Part shown: piece by piece, positions 16,594 to 24,670 of the stretch
How positions within the stretch are numbered: the stretch's first letter is position 1
Layout of the letters: the number at the start of each line of letters is the position of its first letter
Source of the DNA: Nitrospirae bacterium GWF2_44_13
GTDB lineage: Bacteria > Nitrospirota > Thermodesulfovibrionia > Thermodesulfovibrionales > UBA1546
Assembly (NCBI GenBank): GCA_001805105.1
Contig: MHEE01000001.1
Coordinates: 12,231-55,544 of the forward strand
Direction: 5' to 3'
DNA: 43,314 bases
The notes under the pieces: generated by a model
Told to the model about the DNA's origin: nothing
The model's input: only the letters and a program-made list of their open reading frames with translations
Database searches by the model: none
Program-made: the position numbers and the translations under genes

Positions 16594-17113
16594 CTATAAC
16601 TTTATTCCATAACCCCTTGGCCTTAAGTATAAGGTCCGTGACTTCTCTTGCAGCGGCCCTGCCGCCTCTGTTTTTTGTGACGGCCGAGGTTAGAGATTTG
16701 ACTTCATCAGGCGCATCAGCAACAGCAAAAGAAAGCCCGGCCTTCTTTAGCAGAGGCAGGTCCACTATATCATCGCCTATATATGCTATCTCATTATCCC
16801 GGAGAGAAAACTTGCCTTTAATACGATTGTAGGCTTCTATCTTGTTGTAGCATTTCTGGTAGACCTCGGCAATGCCAAGCTCTTTGGCCCTTCTCTCCAC
16901 GACCTTTGAGCGCCGTCCTGTAATTATGGCAACGTGAATGCCTGCCCTGATGAGCATTTTTATCCCGTGCCCGTCGCGCACATGGAAGGCCTTGAACTCA
17001 TTGCCTTTATTGTCAAGAATAATGCTTCCGTCTGTAAGAACTCCGTCAACATCAAGAATCAGAAGCTTTATGTTTTTAGCAATCTCTGTGATTTGTTTTT
17101 TAGTCTTTTTCAT
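16574..17113 (-). CDS. kdsC: 3-deoxy-D-manno-octulosonate 8-phosphate phosphatase
   Basis: HAD-superfamily (C0 type) phosphatase that releases Kdo for LPS synthesis, about 179 residues. HAD motif I is LDVDGVLTDG (residues 19-28), motif II TGR near 65, and motifs III/IV lie in KIEAYNRIKGKF and YIGDDIVDLPLL. Its presence is direct evidence for an LPS-type outer membrane. The gene begins 13 bases downstream of the 3' end of tRNA-Ala and shows no clear ribosome site. It may be co-transcribed with the tRNA. Confidence 0.94.
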   Translation of the reverse strand: MKKTKKQITEIAKNIKLLILDVDGVLTDGSIILDNKGNEFKAFHVRDGHGIKMLIRAGIHVAIITGRRSKVVERRAKELGIAEVYQKCYNKIEAYNRIKGKFSLRDNEIAYIGDDIVDLPLLKKAGLSFAVADAPDEVKSLTSAVTKNRGGRAAAREVTDLILKAKGLWNKVIDGYLKT

Positions 17114-17126
17114 GTTGATTTTTTCA

Positions 17127-17202
<76 letters not shown>

Positions 17203-17206
17203 TCGT

Positions 17207-17238
17207 TAAAAAGTTTTAAGTTAAAAGTGAAAAGTTCT
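17207..17238 (-). repeat. Heptamer repeat in the tRNA-Ala leader
   Basis: About four A/T-rich 7-bp units of the AAAAGTT/TTAAGTT/AAAAGTG type, placed between a promoter and the tRNA 5' end. It would be transcribed as the tRNA 5' leader and removed by processing. Confidence 0.6.
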
Positions 17239-17249
17239 TTTAGTATTAA

Positions 17250-17279
17250 ATTCTAAATTTTAAGCTGCGCTTTAGTCAA
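17250..17279 (-). promoter_or_regulatory. Putative promoter of tRNA-Ala (and kdsC-pgsA-plsY)
   Basis: Minus-strand TTGACT (17279-17274), 18-bp spacer, TAGAAT (17255-17250). The -35 box overlaps the stop codon of the upstream TPR gene. Transcription would start about 40 bases before the tRNA. Confidence 0.55.
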
Positions 17280-17877
17280 GGCGCGATTCCCTGTGCCTTG
17301 GAGCAGCGGCATGGGAATCATGTTTTGATAATATTTCTACAAAGCAAGGAGAATTGCGGATGTTGTCATAAGTCTTTGATGTCTTTATATAACCCCAGTT
17401 GTTATAGCCTTTCTCTAATGCTTTTTTTAACCACCTGCATGCTTCTACGGAATCATTTTTTGCTGCATAGAGTTCAGCCAGGCTGTTTAATGTGTAGATA
17501 TTATTCGGGCTGTGATCAAGCGATTTTTTTATATCCCTTTCAGCCTCCTCGTATTTACCCATCAGAATAAATGTAAATCCCCTGTTGTTATATGCCATGC
17601 CGTTTTGAGGGCTTAGCTCAATAGCCCTGTTAAAATCAGCTATAGAAAGGTCGTATTGCCCTATTTCCTGATAGGCGTTTCCCCTGTTGATGTATGCCAT
17701 GTCAAAATCAGAGTTTAGTTCAATGGCCTTGGTGAAGTCAGCGATGGAAAGGCCGTATTGCCCCTTTTTCTGATAGGCAATGCCCCTGTTGCTGTAAGCG
17801 CCGTAGTTGTCGGGATTTAATTCTATTGCTTTTGTGTACTTAGCAATATCAAAATCATATTTCCATAACTTTGTCAT
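17272..17877 (-). CDS. TPR-repeat protein
   Basis: 201 residues made almost entirely of tetratricopeptide repeats: KYTKAIELNPDNYGAYSNRG, IADFTKAIELNSDFDMAYIN and IADFNRAIELSPQNGMAYNN are consecutive 34-residue units, followed by two more divergent ones. Such proteins act as adaptors; the partner is unknown. I use the ATG at 17877 (MTKLWKYDF). The longer frame would start upstream of the -10 box of a strong-looking promoter and could not be transcribed from it. The -10 to ATG distance of 9 bases implies a leaderless mRNA. Confidence 0.85.
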   Translation of the reverse strand: MTKLWKYDFDIAKYTKAIELNPDNYGAYSNRGIAYQKKGQYGLSIADFTKAIELNSDFDMAYINRGNAYQEIGQYDLSIADFNRAIELSPQNGMAYNNRGFTFILMGKYEEAERDIKKSLDHSPNNIYTLNSLAELYAAKNDSVEACRWLKKALEKGYNNWGYIKTSKTYDNIRNSPCFVEILSKHDSHAAAPRHRESRLD

Positions 17878-17886
17878 TACGTAAAA

Positions 17887-17915
17887 AATATAATGGGATA
17901 GCAAATAAAAGTCAA
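17887..17915 (-). promoter_or_regulatory. Sigma70-type promoter of the TPR gene, leaderless
   Basis: Minus-strand TTGACT (17915-17910), exactly 17-bp spacer, TATATT (17892-17887). The start codon lies 9 bases past the -10 box, so transcription should begin at or next to the ATG. Confidence 0.65.
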
Positions 17916-18136
17916 GAAAAACAACAAGTGTCCCTATGATTCACACCGTGTTGCAGAGAAGATACAGGGGCTATGACATCTTTTTATAGAAAACCTTTAT
18001 TTTTCAATCAGGCATAACGGGCATACTTATTGCTTTCTATATCTCCAGAGTATAGCACATTGTTATTTGACAGTATGTTTTTAGCTTGACAAAAGGTGTG
18101 GGGAACGATTAAAGTTAGCATATTTTATAAAATTCA
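17916..18136. other. Gene-free stretch upstream of the porin
   Basis: No coding frame with family resemblance is seen on either strand. It contains TTGACA hexamers at 18067 and 18086, either of which could be the porin -35 box, but no convincing -10 partner follows at 16-18 bp (TTAAAG is the best after 18086). The porin promoter is therefore unresolved. Confidence 0.35.
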
Positions 18137-18299
18137 GTCCCGAGCAGTTCGGGACGAATCTCCATTTTATGGAGGTGATTTCAGGAAAAAGGAGGTGACG
18201 GCAGAGCAAGAACTGAAGTAGAAGTAAAGCAGTACAACGGTAAAAGGGCAAATCCCGTTTTTAACGGGACCAATACTGAACTCCCGATATTATCGGGAG
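18137..18299 (+). promoter_or_regulatory. Palindrome-rich leader of the porin gene
   Basis: Four perfect inverted repeats in a row: GTCCCGA/TCGGGAC (18137-18155), CTCCAT/ATGGAG (18160-18174), TCCCGTT/AACGGGA (18253-18269) and CTCCCGAT/ATCGGGAG (18281-18299). The last ends 8 bases before the ribosome site GAAGGAGAG. None has a following T-run. They could stabilise or gate the porin mRNA, or be dispersed palindromic repeats; similar CCCGAT/ATCGGG arms recur in the terminator at 19732. Confidence 0.6.
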
Positions 18300-18316
18300 G
18301 AAGTGAAGGAGAGCAA

Positions 18317-19708
18317 ATGAAAAAGTATTTGGCATTAGTATTAGGCGTAATATTTACGCTCGGTTTTGCAGTTAGCGCCTTTGCCATCCATGCCGAGATC
18401 CCGGCAGAGACTCAGGCAGCAGTTGCAAAAGGTTCAACCCAGATAACAATAGGCGGAAACTTAAGGTTCAGGGGTGAGTTTAAGCATTCGCTTGACCTTA
18501 ACCAGAGCACAATATTAGAAAATGCGGATGACAACGACGCTAGGTATGACGGCAGGGTCAGGATTCGCATTCAGGCAGATGTTTCAAAGAATACACAGGG
18601 AGTTATTCACCTTGAATCAGGAAGTGTCACTGAGAATAAATATTATTGGGGCACATCCGGTACGGCAGGCGGTGTATACCGCAGCATAGGCAACGGTAAA
18701 AAGGGCACCCTTGATATTCTTGAAGCCTGGATTCAGCACAAATTCAATATCGGCGTTCCGGCAGGAATAAAGATCGGTCATATGCCGGTAAAACTCGGCA
18801 ATGGCATCTTCTTTAACCACACGAAGTTCGGCGATGATGTTATAGTGTTCTTTATAGACCCTACAAAGGAATTGCACATAGGGTTATTGAATTTAAAGTT
18901 AATAGAGAACACATCCAACATTACTGACGACTCAGATGCATACATAGCCCTTTTAGCCTATAAAGGCAAAGGCTTTAACCTGAGCGCTGATTACACTCGT
19001 ATTGAAGACCAGAGGGGTCGCATTACTACTGATGGCGTTTATACTGCCAGCGCCCTTGCTGCCAGTGACAACGGGACCACGCTCAACAACGTTGGCCTTC
19101 GCGCTGACGCAACCTTTGGAAACTTGAATATTGAAGCTGATGTGGAATTACAGTCTGGAAAAACCGATTATGCCGGCAGCGCTTCAGATATTAAGCACAA
19201 AGGCAGAGCCTATGCGCTAAACGCCAAATATAAGATTGCTCCTGCAACTCTTTCTCTCGGCTATGGTAGCGGCAGTGGTGACAATGACTCCGCTGACCTC
19301 GACAACGATGTTTTTGTAACAGCGGTACAAAACACACAGCTCATGACTTTTGTGTATGACTACCGCGTTGTGGGAGCAACGGGCCTTACAAACACAGGCA
19401 TAGCCAACACCACCTATTTTAAGGCTGGCGTGGCGGCAAATTTAACAAAGGATCTGAGCGCAAATGTTAACTACTATGTGCTTAGAGCCACCAAGGCCAA
19501 TAGCGGCACGGCAATAAACGGCTTAACAACTCACACATCCAAGAAAATCGGATCAGAGCTTGATGCAAAGATAACCTACAAGCTTGACAAGAACCTCGTT
19601 TATTATGTAGAGGGCGGTTATCTCTGGACAGGCACATTCTATGATTCAGCCACTGTAGTTGCTGACGATGCATATGCAGTAAGACACGGACTGGAACTCA
19701 GCTTCTAA
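18317..19708 (+). CDS. Outer-membrane beta-barrel porin
   Basis: 463 residues with a clean signal peptide (MKKYLALVLGVIFTLGF, cleavage after SAFA, residue 23). The mature part has the alternating pattern of a 16-strand-type barrel: ITIGGNLRFRGEFKH at the start, many aromatic-girdle strands, and a C-terminal strand ending RHGLELSF with terminal Phe, the usual signal for outer-membrane insertion. Solute specificity cannot be told. It has its own structured leader and a strong terminator, so it is a single-gene unit and probably abundant. Confidence 0.9.
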   Translation: MKKYLALVLGVIFTLGFAVSAFAIHAEIPAETQAAVAKGSTQITIGGNLRFRGEFKHSLDLNQSTILENADDNDARYDGRVRIRIQADVSKNTQGVIHLESGSVTENKYYWGTSGTAGGVYRSIGNGKKGTLDILEAWIQHKFNIGVPAGIKIGHMPVKLGNGIFFNHTKFGDDVIVFFIDPTKELHIGLLNLKLIENTSNITDDSDAYIALLAYKGKGFNLSADYTRIEDQRGRITTDGVYTASALAASDNGTTLNNVGLRADATFGNLNIEADVELQSGKTDYAGSASDIKHKGRAYALNAKYKIAPATLSLGYGSGSGDNDSADLDNDVFVTAVQNTQLMTFVYDYRVVGATGLTNTGIANTTYFKAGVAANLTKDLSANVNYYVLRATKANSGTAINGLTTHTSKKIGSELDAKITYKLDKNLVYYVEGGYLWTGTFYDSATVVADDAYAVRHGLELSF

Positions 19709-19731
19709 TTGTAGAAAAGTTGAATCTCAAA

Positions 19732-19763
19732 GGCGTCCCGATTTTATCGGGGCGCCTTTTTTA
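19732..19763 (+). terminator. Intrinsic terminator after the porin gene
   Basis: Stem GGCGTCCCGAT / ATCGGGGCGCC (11 pairs, one T-G) with loop TTT, followed by seven T residues. It lies 23 bases past the porin stop. Confidence 0.9.
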
Positions 19764-19784
19764 TTTGTATATGGCTGGCAAATA

Positions 19785-19815
19785 TTCAGAGATAAACAAA
19801 AAACTGTTGTATAAT
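19785..19815 (+). promoter_or_regulatory. Possible promoter of the nucleoside phosphorylase gene
   Basis: Perfect TATAAT at 19810-19815 within a small inverted repeat (GTTGT/ACAAC), with a weak TTCAGA 19 bp upstream. The ATG at 19830 lies 14 bases past the -10 box and no ribosome site is visible, so the leader would be only a few bases long. Confidence 0.45.
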
Positions 19816-19829
19816 AAACAACGATTTTT

Positions 19830-21167
19830 ATGCGCGCATACGACATCATAAAGAAAAAGCGTGACGGAGCAGAGCTTTCAAAGGAAGAACTTTCATTCCT
19901 CATCACAGAATACCTCTCCAATAAAATCCCTGACTATCAGATGTCCGCCTTTCTAATGGCTGTTTATTTCAGCGGAATGACAGACGCCGAGACAATCACC
20001 TTGACTGAATTGATGCTCTCATCAGGCAACAGGCTGGATTTTTCCGATATCTCAATCCCCAAGGTTGACAAGCATTCAACAGGAGGAGTTGGCGATAAAA
20101 CAAGTATAATACTTGCGCCGCTTATGGCTGCGATGAACGTAAAAGTCCCGATGATAGCAGGCAGAGGGCTTGGCCATACAGGAGGTACCATTGACAAGCT
20201 CGAATCAATTCCCGGCTTCAGTACAGACCTCTCACTAAAAGAATTTAAAAATAATGTTAAGGACATTGGTTTTTCCATAATAAGCCAGACAGATGAGATT
20301 GCGCCTGCTGATAAAAAACTTTACAGCCTCAGAGATGTTACTGCGACGGTGGAGTCAATCCCACTGATTGCGGCAAGCATCATGTCAAAGAAGCTTGCAG
20401 AAGGCATTGGCGGGCTTGTGCTTGATGTGAAGGTTGGCAAGGGTGCATTTATGAAAAATATCAGTGATGCAGGAAAACTTGCAAGGACCATGGTCAACAT
20501 AGGCAATGCGATGGGTGTAAAGACAATTGCGGTTCTTACGGACATGAATCAGCCCCTTGGAAAGGCCATCGGAAACGGGCTTGAGATTAAGGAATGCATC
20601 TCCGCGTTAAGAGGAAAGATGCCGGATGATTTAAAAGAGGTGGTTCTTACGCTCGGCTCATGGATGGTTTATGCGGCTGCTTGCGTTACAGAAGAGGCGG
20701 CAATATCAAGGCTTTCAGAGCATGTGCTGATAAAATACAAATCAGAGCTTATGGATTTCATAGAGAAGGGAGATGCATTTAAAAAATTTGTTGAATTTGT
20801 TGACGCCCAGTACGGCGACCCTGAAATAGCTTTTAAACCCGATATGATTCCGGCCGCATCAAGAGTAAAAGAGATAAGGCTTCCCTGTAAGGGCTATATA
20901 CAGGAGATGGACGCTGAAAAAGTCGGCACAGCGTCCATGCTTCTGGGCGCAGGAAGGCAGCAGACCGAAGACAGGATTGACCATTCCGCAGGCATGGTCT
21001 TAAATAAGAAAACAGGTGATTACATAACTCCTGATGAGCCTGTTGCAATGTTTCATTACAATGACGAGACACATATAAAGGAAGCAGAGGAAATTTTTAT
21101 TTCAGGGATCCAGACAGGCGAAATCCCTCCGGACAAAAGGCCGGTAATAATTGATGTGGTTATATAA
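19830..21167 (+). CDS. deoA: Pyrimidine-nucleoside (thymidine) phosphorylase
   Basis: Splits pyrimidine nucleosides with phosphate to base plus (deoxy)ribose 1-phosphate, a salvage reaction. The protein is 445 residues, normal length. It has the family signature KHSTGGVGDKTSIILAP (residues about 79-95) and GRGLGHTGGTIDKLESIPG, where phosphate and base are bound. The C-terminal alpha/beta domain contains GAGRQQTEDRIDHSAG. Whether it is strict thymidine phosphorylase (deoA) or the broader pdp type cannot be settled by eye. Confidence 0.94.
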   Translation: MRAYDIIKKKRDGAELSKEELSFLITEYLSNKIPDYQMSAFLMAVYFSGMTDAETITLTELMLSSGNRLDFSDISIPKVDKHSTGGVGDKTSIILAPLMAAMNVKVPMIAGRGLGHTGGTIDKLESIPGFSTDLSLKEFKNNVKDIGFSIISQTDEIAPADKKLYSLRDVTATVESIPLIAASIMSKKLAEGIGGLVLDVKVGKGAFMKNISDAGKLARTMVNIGNAMGVKTIAVLTDMNQPLGKAIGNGLEIKECISALRGKMPDDLKEVVLTLGSWMVYAAACVTEEAAISRLSEHVLIKYKSELMDFIEKGDAFKKFVEFVDAQYGDPEIAFKPDMIPAASRVKEIRLPCKGYIQEMDAEKVGTASMLLGAGRQQTEDRIDHSAGMVLNKKTGDYITPDEPVAMFHYNDETHIKEAEEIFISGIQTGEIPPDKRPVIIDVVI

Positions 21168-21177
21168 AAAGTCAATA

Positions 21178-21271
21178 AAGTGAATAGTGCCAGTCTCTTG
21201 CAGTGTCAGTTGCCAGTGTCAGTACCTGTCACTAATCACTGACACTGAATACTGATTTGCTGATACTGAAT
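21178..21271 (+). repeat. Heptamer repeat tract between deoA and the TPR gene
   Basis: Roughly twelve degenerate 7-bp units of the CAGTGTC/CAGTTGC/CACTGAA/ACTGATT type in both senses. It abuts the -35 box of the next promoter, so the -35 may have been supplied by, or squeezed beside, the repeat. It is related to the tract at 4010. Confidence 0.75.
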
Positions 21272-21272
21272 G

Positions 21273-21301
21273 TTGACAAAGGCTCTTTGAATCCATATAT
21301 T
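21273..21301 (+). promoter_or_regulatory. Sigma70-type promoter of the TPR-opp operon, leaderless
   Basis: Perfect TTGACA at 21273, 17-bp spacer, TATATT at 21296. The ATG at 21310 lies 8 bases past the -10 box with no ribosome site, as expected for a leaderless mRNA. Confidence 0.7.
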
Positions 21302-21309
21302 AAATAAGC

Positions 21310-22017
21310 ATGGATTCCCGTCTGAATGAACTGCATGACCTTGGCACAAAGTTATTTGAAGAGGGCAAATACTCAGAGGCAGAGCCTGTCTTAAAAGATA
21401 TTATCGCCATCAATCCTAAGTATGCAGACGTATGGAACAAACTCGGCATTATTAACCATCTGAAAGGCAACACCAAAGAAGCTGCTGAATATTTTGAAAG
21501 GGCGCTTGAGATTAATCCAAGATACACACAGGCCTCGCTTAATCTCGCTATTGCATATAATGACATGGGCGAATTTAAACAGGCGCAGGAGGTATTTTCA
21601 AAGGCAGCGCAGATAGCTCATCCCACTCCCACTTCTATTGACCCCTTCGCGGCAGGCAAGCTGGCAAACGAACATTATAAACTCGGCAGTCTTTATTTTG
21701 ACCTCGGGCTCTTTGATGACGCCATAGAGGAATACAGCAAAGCGCTTAAGCTTCATCCCAGACTGGCTGACGGGCACACTAAAATCGGCATGGCTTTGAG
21801 GAGCAAAGGCAGGCACGAAGAGGCAATAACCCATTTTAAAACAGCAAAGGAAATAAATCCTGCTTATGGACAGGCATGGGTTCAACTCGGGCTGACATAT
21901 TACACTAAGGGGCTCACAGCGCTTGCATTTGAAGAATGGGAAGCCGCGCTGAAACAAGACCCTGACCTTAAAGAAGCAAAGACATACATTCAACTCCTAA
22001 AGAAAAAGGAACAGTAA
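21310..22017 (+). CDS. TPR-repeat protein
   Basis: 235 residues with five to six tetratricopeptide repeats (GKYSEAEPVLKDIIAINPKY, GNTKEAAEYFERALEINPRY, GLFDDAIEEYSKALKLHPRL, GRHEEAITHFKTAKEINPAY). No signal peptide or membrane segment, so probably cytoplasmic. It stands directly behind a good promoter and 6 bases before oppD, which suggests co-expression but no known functional link. Confidence 0.88.
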   Translation: MDSRLNELHDLGTKLFEEGKYSEAEPVLKDIIAINPKYADVWNKLGIINHLKGNTKEAAEYFERALEINPRYTQASLNLAIAYNDMGEFKQAQEVFSKAAQIAHPTPTSIDPFAAGKLANEHYKLGSLYFDLGLFDDAIEEYSKALKLHPRLADGHTKIGMALRSKGRHEEAITHFKTAKEINPAYGQAWVQLGLTYYTKGLTALAFEEWEAALKQDPDLKEAKTYIQLLKKKEQ

Positions 22018-22023
22018 GAAGCA

Positions 22024-23004
22024 GTGCCACTGCTCGGAATAAACTCCCTTGATATTTTATTCAGGACTTCAGCAAAGCCGGTAAAAGTAGTCAGCGGCCT
22101 GTCTTTTAATATCGATGAATCAGAGGTATTCGGGCTTGTCGGCGAGAGCGGCTGCGGCAAAAGCCTTACGGCTCTTGCGTTGATGGGCATACTTCCTCCG
22201 AATGCGTACGCTGAAGGCTCAATAAACTTCAGAGGCACAGACCTCCTCAAACTTGACAGGGAACCCATGCGCCGCCTGCGCGGGAAAGAACTGGCAATGA
22301 TATTTCAGGAACCCATGACGTCGCTTAATCCGGTTCTGACTATCGGGTATCAGATATCCGAGGTTATGACAACGCATCTTGGCATGTCAAAAAAAGAGGC
22401 TTTCGACAGGGCAGTAGAACTTCTGCGCGATGTGAAAATACCGTCGCCTGAGATACGGATAAAAGAATATCCGCACCAGATGTCGGGAGGCATGAGGCAG
22501 AGAGTGATGATAGCAATGGCAATAGCATGCAATCCTGCCCTGCTTATAGCCGATGAATCTACAACCGCGCTTGATGTGACCATACAGGCGCAGATACTTG
22601 AACTCCTTCAGGGGCTTCGGCAGGAAAGAAAGATGTCAGTCCTTCTGATAACGCATGACCTCGGCATTATCTCAGAGAACGCAGGGAGGGTTGCGATAAT
22701 GTATGCGGGAAGGATTGTGGAGCTCACAGATGTAAATGAGTTGTTCAGTAATCCGAGGCATCCATATACAATGGGGCTTCTTGATTCACTGCCAAAGGAG
22801 AAAGGTAAGCCCCTCAACCCCATACCCGGAACTGTTCCGCGTCCTGACAGGCTTCCTGACGGCTGCAAGTTCTCTGACAGGTGCAGGTTTGTTATTCCTG
22901 CATGTAAGGAAAAAGAGCCTGTTCTCAGGCAGGTATCACCGGAAAAAGAAATAACGCACCTTGCAAGGTGCATAAGGGCAGAAGAGATAAAATGGAACTA
23001 CTGA
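22024..23004 (+). CDS. oppD: Oligopeptide/dipeptide ABC transporter ATP-binding subunit (OppD/DppD type)
   Basis: ATPase of a peptide-type importer, 326 residues. The Walker A motif is GESGCGKS, the signature MSGGMRQR, and the Walker B segment [14 protein letters not shown], with Ser where most relatives have Pro after the catalytic Glu. The C-terminal oligo_HPY region with Cys residues ([17 protein letters not shown]) is typical. I take the GTG at 22024 as start. It overlaps oppF by 13 bases. No permease or binding-protein gene is in the window, so substrate is unassigned. Confidence 0.92.
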   Translation: MPLLGINSLDILFRTSAKPVKVVSGLSFNIDESEVFGLVGESGCGKSLTALALMGILPPNAYAEGSINFRGTDLLKLDREPMRRLRGKELAMIFQEPMTSLNPVLTIGYQISEVMTTHLGMSKKEAFDRAVELLRDVKIPSPEIRIKEYPHQMSGGMRQRVMIAMAIACNPALLIADESTTALDVTIQAQILELLQGLRQERKMSVLLITHDLGIISENAGRVAIMYAGRIVELTDVNELFSNPRHPYTMGLLDSLPKEKGKPLNPIPGTVPRPDRLPDGCKFSDRCRFVIPACKEKEPVLRQVSPEKEITHLARCIRAEEIKWNY

Positions 23005-23960
23005 AGGTAAAAGCATTAAAGAAATATTTCCCGGTAAAAAAGAAGCTGACGGGCGAACCGCTCTGGCTTAAGGCTGTGGACGGCATTGATTTTTCAATAG
23101 AGAAGGATAAGGTTTTTGCGCTTGTCGGCGAAAGCGGCTGCGGCAAGTCAACAGTTGCGCGCCTTGTTCTGAGACTTATGAAGCCTACCTCCGGAGAGAT
23201 ACTTTTCGAGGGTAGGGATATATCTGCGCTTAAAGGCGATTCCCTGAAGGCATTTAGGAAGTCTGTGCAGATAATATTTCAAGACCCCTTTGCATCTCTT
23301 AATCCAAGGAGGACTGTTTTTGATACGATTTCAGAGCCTCTGAAGATACACAGGATTGTTGACAAAAAATACTTCAAAGATGCAAGCGCAGAGCTACTGA
23401 AAAAAGTCGGCCTCGGAGCAGATGTGATGAACCGCTATCCCCATGAGTTCAGCGGCGGCCAGAGGCAGAGGATATGCATTGCAAGGGCGCTCGCAGTGAA
23501 TCCTAAGCTTATAGTTGCGGATGAACCGCTCTCAGCGCTTGATGTTTCTATACAGGCGCAGATACTCAACCTGCTTCAGAAACTAAGGGAAGAAACAAAG
23601 ATAACGTTTCTTTTTATAAGCCATGACCTTAAGATTGTCAATTATTTCAGCGATACAGTAGCTGTGATGTATCTTGGCAAGATAGTTGAATATGCAAAAA
23701 CAGAAGAGCTGTTCAAAAATCCAATGCATCCTTATACAGTGCTGCTTCTCTCATCAGCTCCGAAAATCAGGGTTCAGCCTTCAGGTGTCCGCCATCAGCC
23801 TGATACAGGTGAAGTCCCGAGTCCGATACATGTCCCTCAGGGCTGTCCGTTTCATCCAAGATGCCCTAAGAGATTCAAGCCCTGTGACAATATAGTGCCA
23901 GAGCTGAAAGAAGCAAAGGGCAGGCTTGTTTCATGCCATCTCTGGAATTCCTATGAATGA
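22992..23960 (+). CDS. oppF: Oligopeptide/dipeptide ABC transporter ATP-binding subunit (OppF/DppF type)
   Basis: Second ATPase of the same importer, 322 residues. Walker [10 protein letters not shown], signature FSGGQRQRICIARAL, Walker B LIVADEPLSALDVS, and the C-terminal CPFHPRCPKRFKPC oligo_HPY motif are all intact. The start [13 protein letters not shown] (ATG at 22992) lies within the 3' end of oppD. Its own stop overlaps the following methyltransferase start by 8 bases. Confidence 0.93.
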   Translation: MELLKVKALKKYFPVKKKLTGEPLWLKAVDGIDFSIEKDKVFALVGESGCGKSTVARLVLRLMKPTSGEILFEGRDISALKGDSLKAFRKSVQIIFQDPFASLNPRRTVFDTISEPLKIHRIVDKKYFKDASAELLKKVGLGADVMNRYPHEFSGGQRQRICIARALAVNPKLIVADEPLSALDVSIQAQILNLLQKLREETKITFLFISHDLKIVNYFSDTVAVMYLGKIVEYAKTEELFKNPMHPYTVLLLSSAPKIRVQPSGVRHQPDTGEVPSPIHVPQGCPFHPRCPKRFKPCDNIVPELKEAKGRLVSCHLWNSYE

Positions 23961-24669
23961 CTGGAAGGACAATGTTTTCTTTGTCCTCGTAGAACCGAAA
24001 GAAGCAGGCAATATCGGCGCCTCTGCAAGGGCTATGAAAAATATGGGGTTTAAAAATCTTGAGGTTGTAACCCGCAGGAATTTTCTTACAGATGAAAGCA
24101 GACGGATGGCATGCAATGCTGCTGATGTGCTTGAAAGCGCGGTTGTCCATGCAAGCTTTAAAGGTGCAATAAGAGGCAAAAATATAATTATCGGCACAAC
24201 GAGAAGGACAGGGAAACGCCGCGGGCTCATACTTCCGCTGAAAGAGGGGATAAAGAAAGCTGTTTCTGCTTCAAAGAAAAATAAAATCGCAATAGTTTTT
24301 GGCAGGGAGGATAAGGGCTTAAACAACAGGGAGGTTGAGGAATGCGGGTTCCTTATAACAATACCTGCGAACTCCCTATCAGCCTCTTTAAACCTCAGCC
24401 AGAGTGTTTTGCTTGTTGCCTATGAACTCAGCCAAAAGACATACAAAGCAGAATTTCCTGAATTGGCCAGACAGAAAGAGATTGACAGCCTTTACAGGCG
24501 AATCCGCTCCACTCTCAGGCTTCTTGAATATATACCGAGAGGAAGCAATGACCTTGAAATGAAGATAATGAGAAACCTTAAGCGTCTTATCGGCAGGGCA
24601 GGGCTTACGGAGTGGGAATTAAAGATGTTTTACGGCATGTGTTCACAGGTAGAGAAAAAGGTTAGATAA
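23953..24669 (+). CDS. trmJ: TrmJ-like SPOUT RNA 2'-O-methyltransferase
   Basis: SpoU-family methyltransferase (238 residues) that probably methylates the ribose at position 32 of tRNA. Motifs are VEPKEAGNIGASARAMKNMG (motif 1), VFGREDKGLNNREVEEC (motif 2) and IPANSLSASLNLSQSVLLVA (motif 3, forming the SAM knot). The C-terminal helical extension LYRRIRSTLRLLEYI is typical of TrmJ. The start ATG at 23953 overlaps the oppF stop. It is convergent with the BPL_N-like gene. Confidence 0.88.
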   Translation: MNDWKDNVFFVLVEPKEAGNIGASARAMKNMGFKNLEVVTRRNFLTDESRRMACNAADVLESAVVHASFKGAIRGKNIIIGTTRRTGKRRGLILPLKEGIKKAVSASKKNKIAIVFGREDKGLNNREVEECGFLITIPANSLSASLNLSQSVLLVAYELSQKTYKAEFPELARQKEIDSLYRRIRSTLRLLEYIPRGSNDLEMKIMRNLKRLIGRAGLTEWELKMFYGMCSQVEKKVR

Positions 24670-24670
24670 A

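Noticed and set aside
18253-18299. Palindromes before the porin considered as intrinsic terminators
   Set aside because: None is followed by a run of T on either strand, and no gene ends just upstream on the plus strand.
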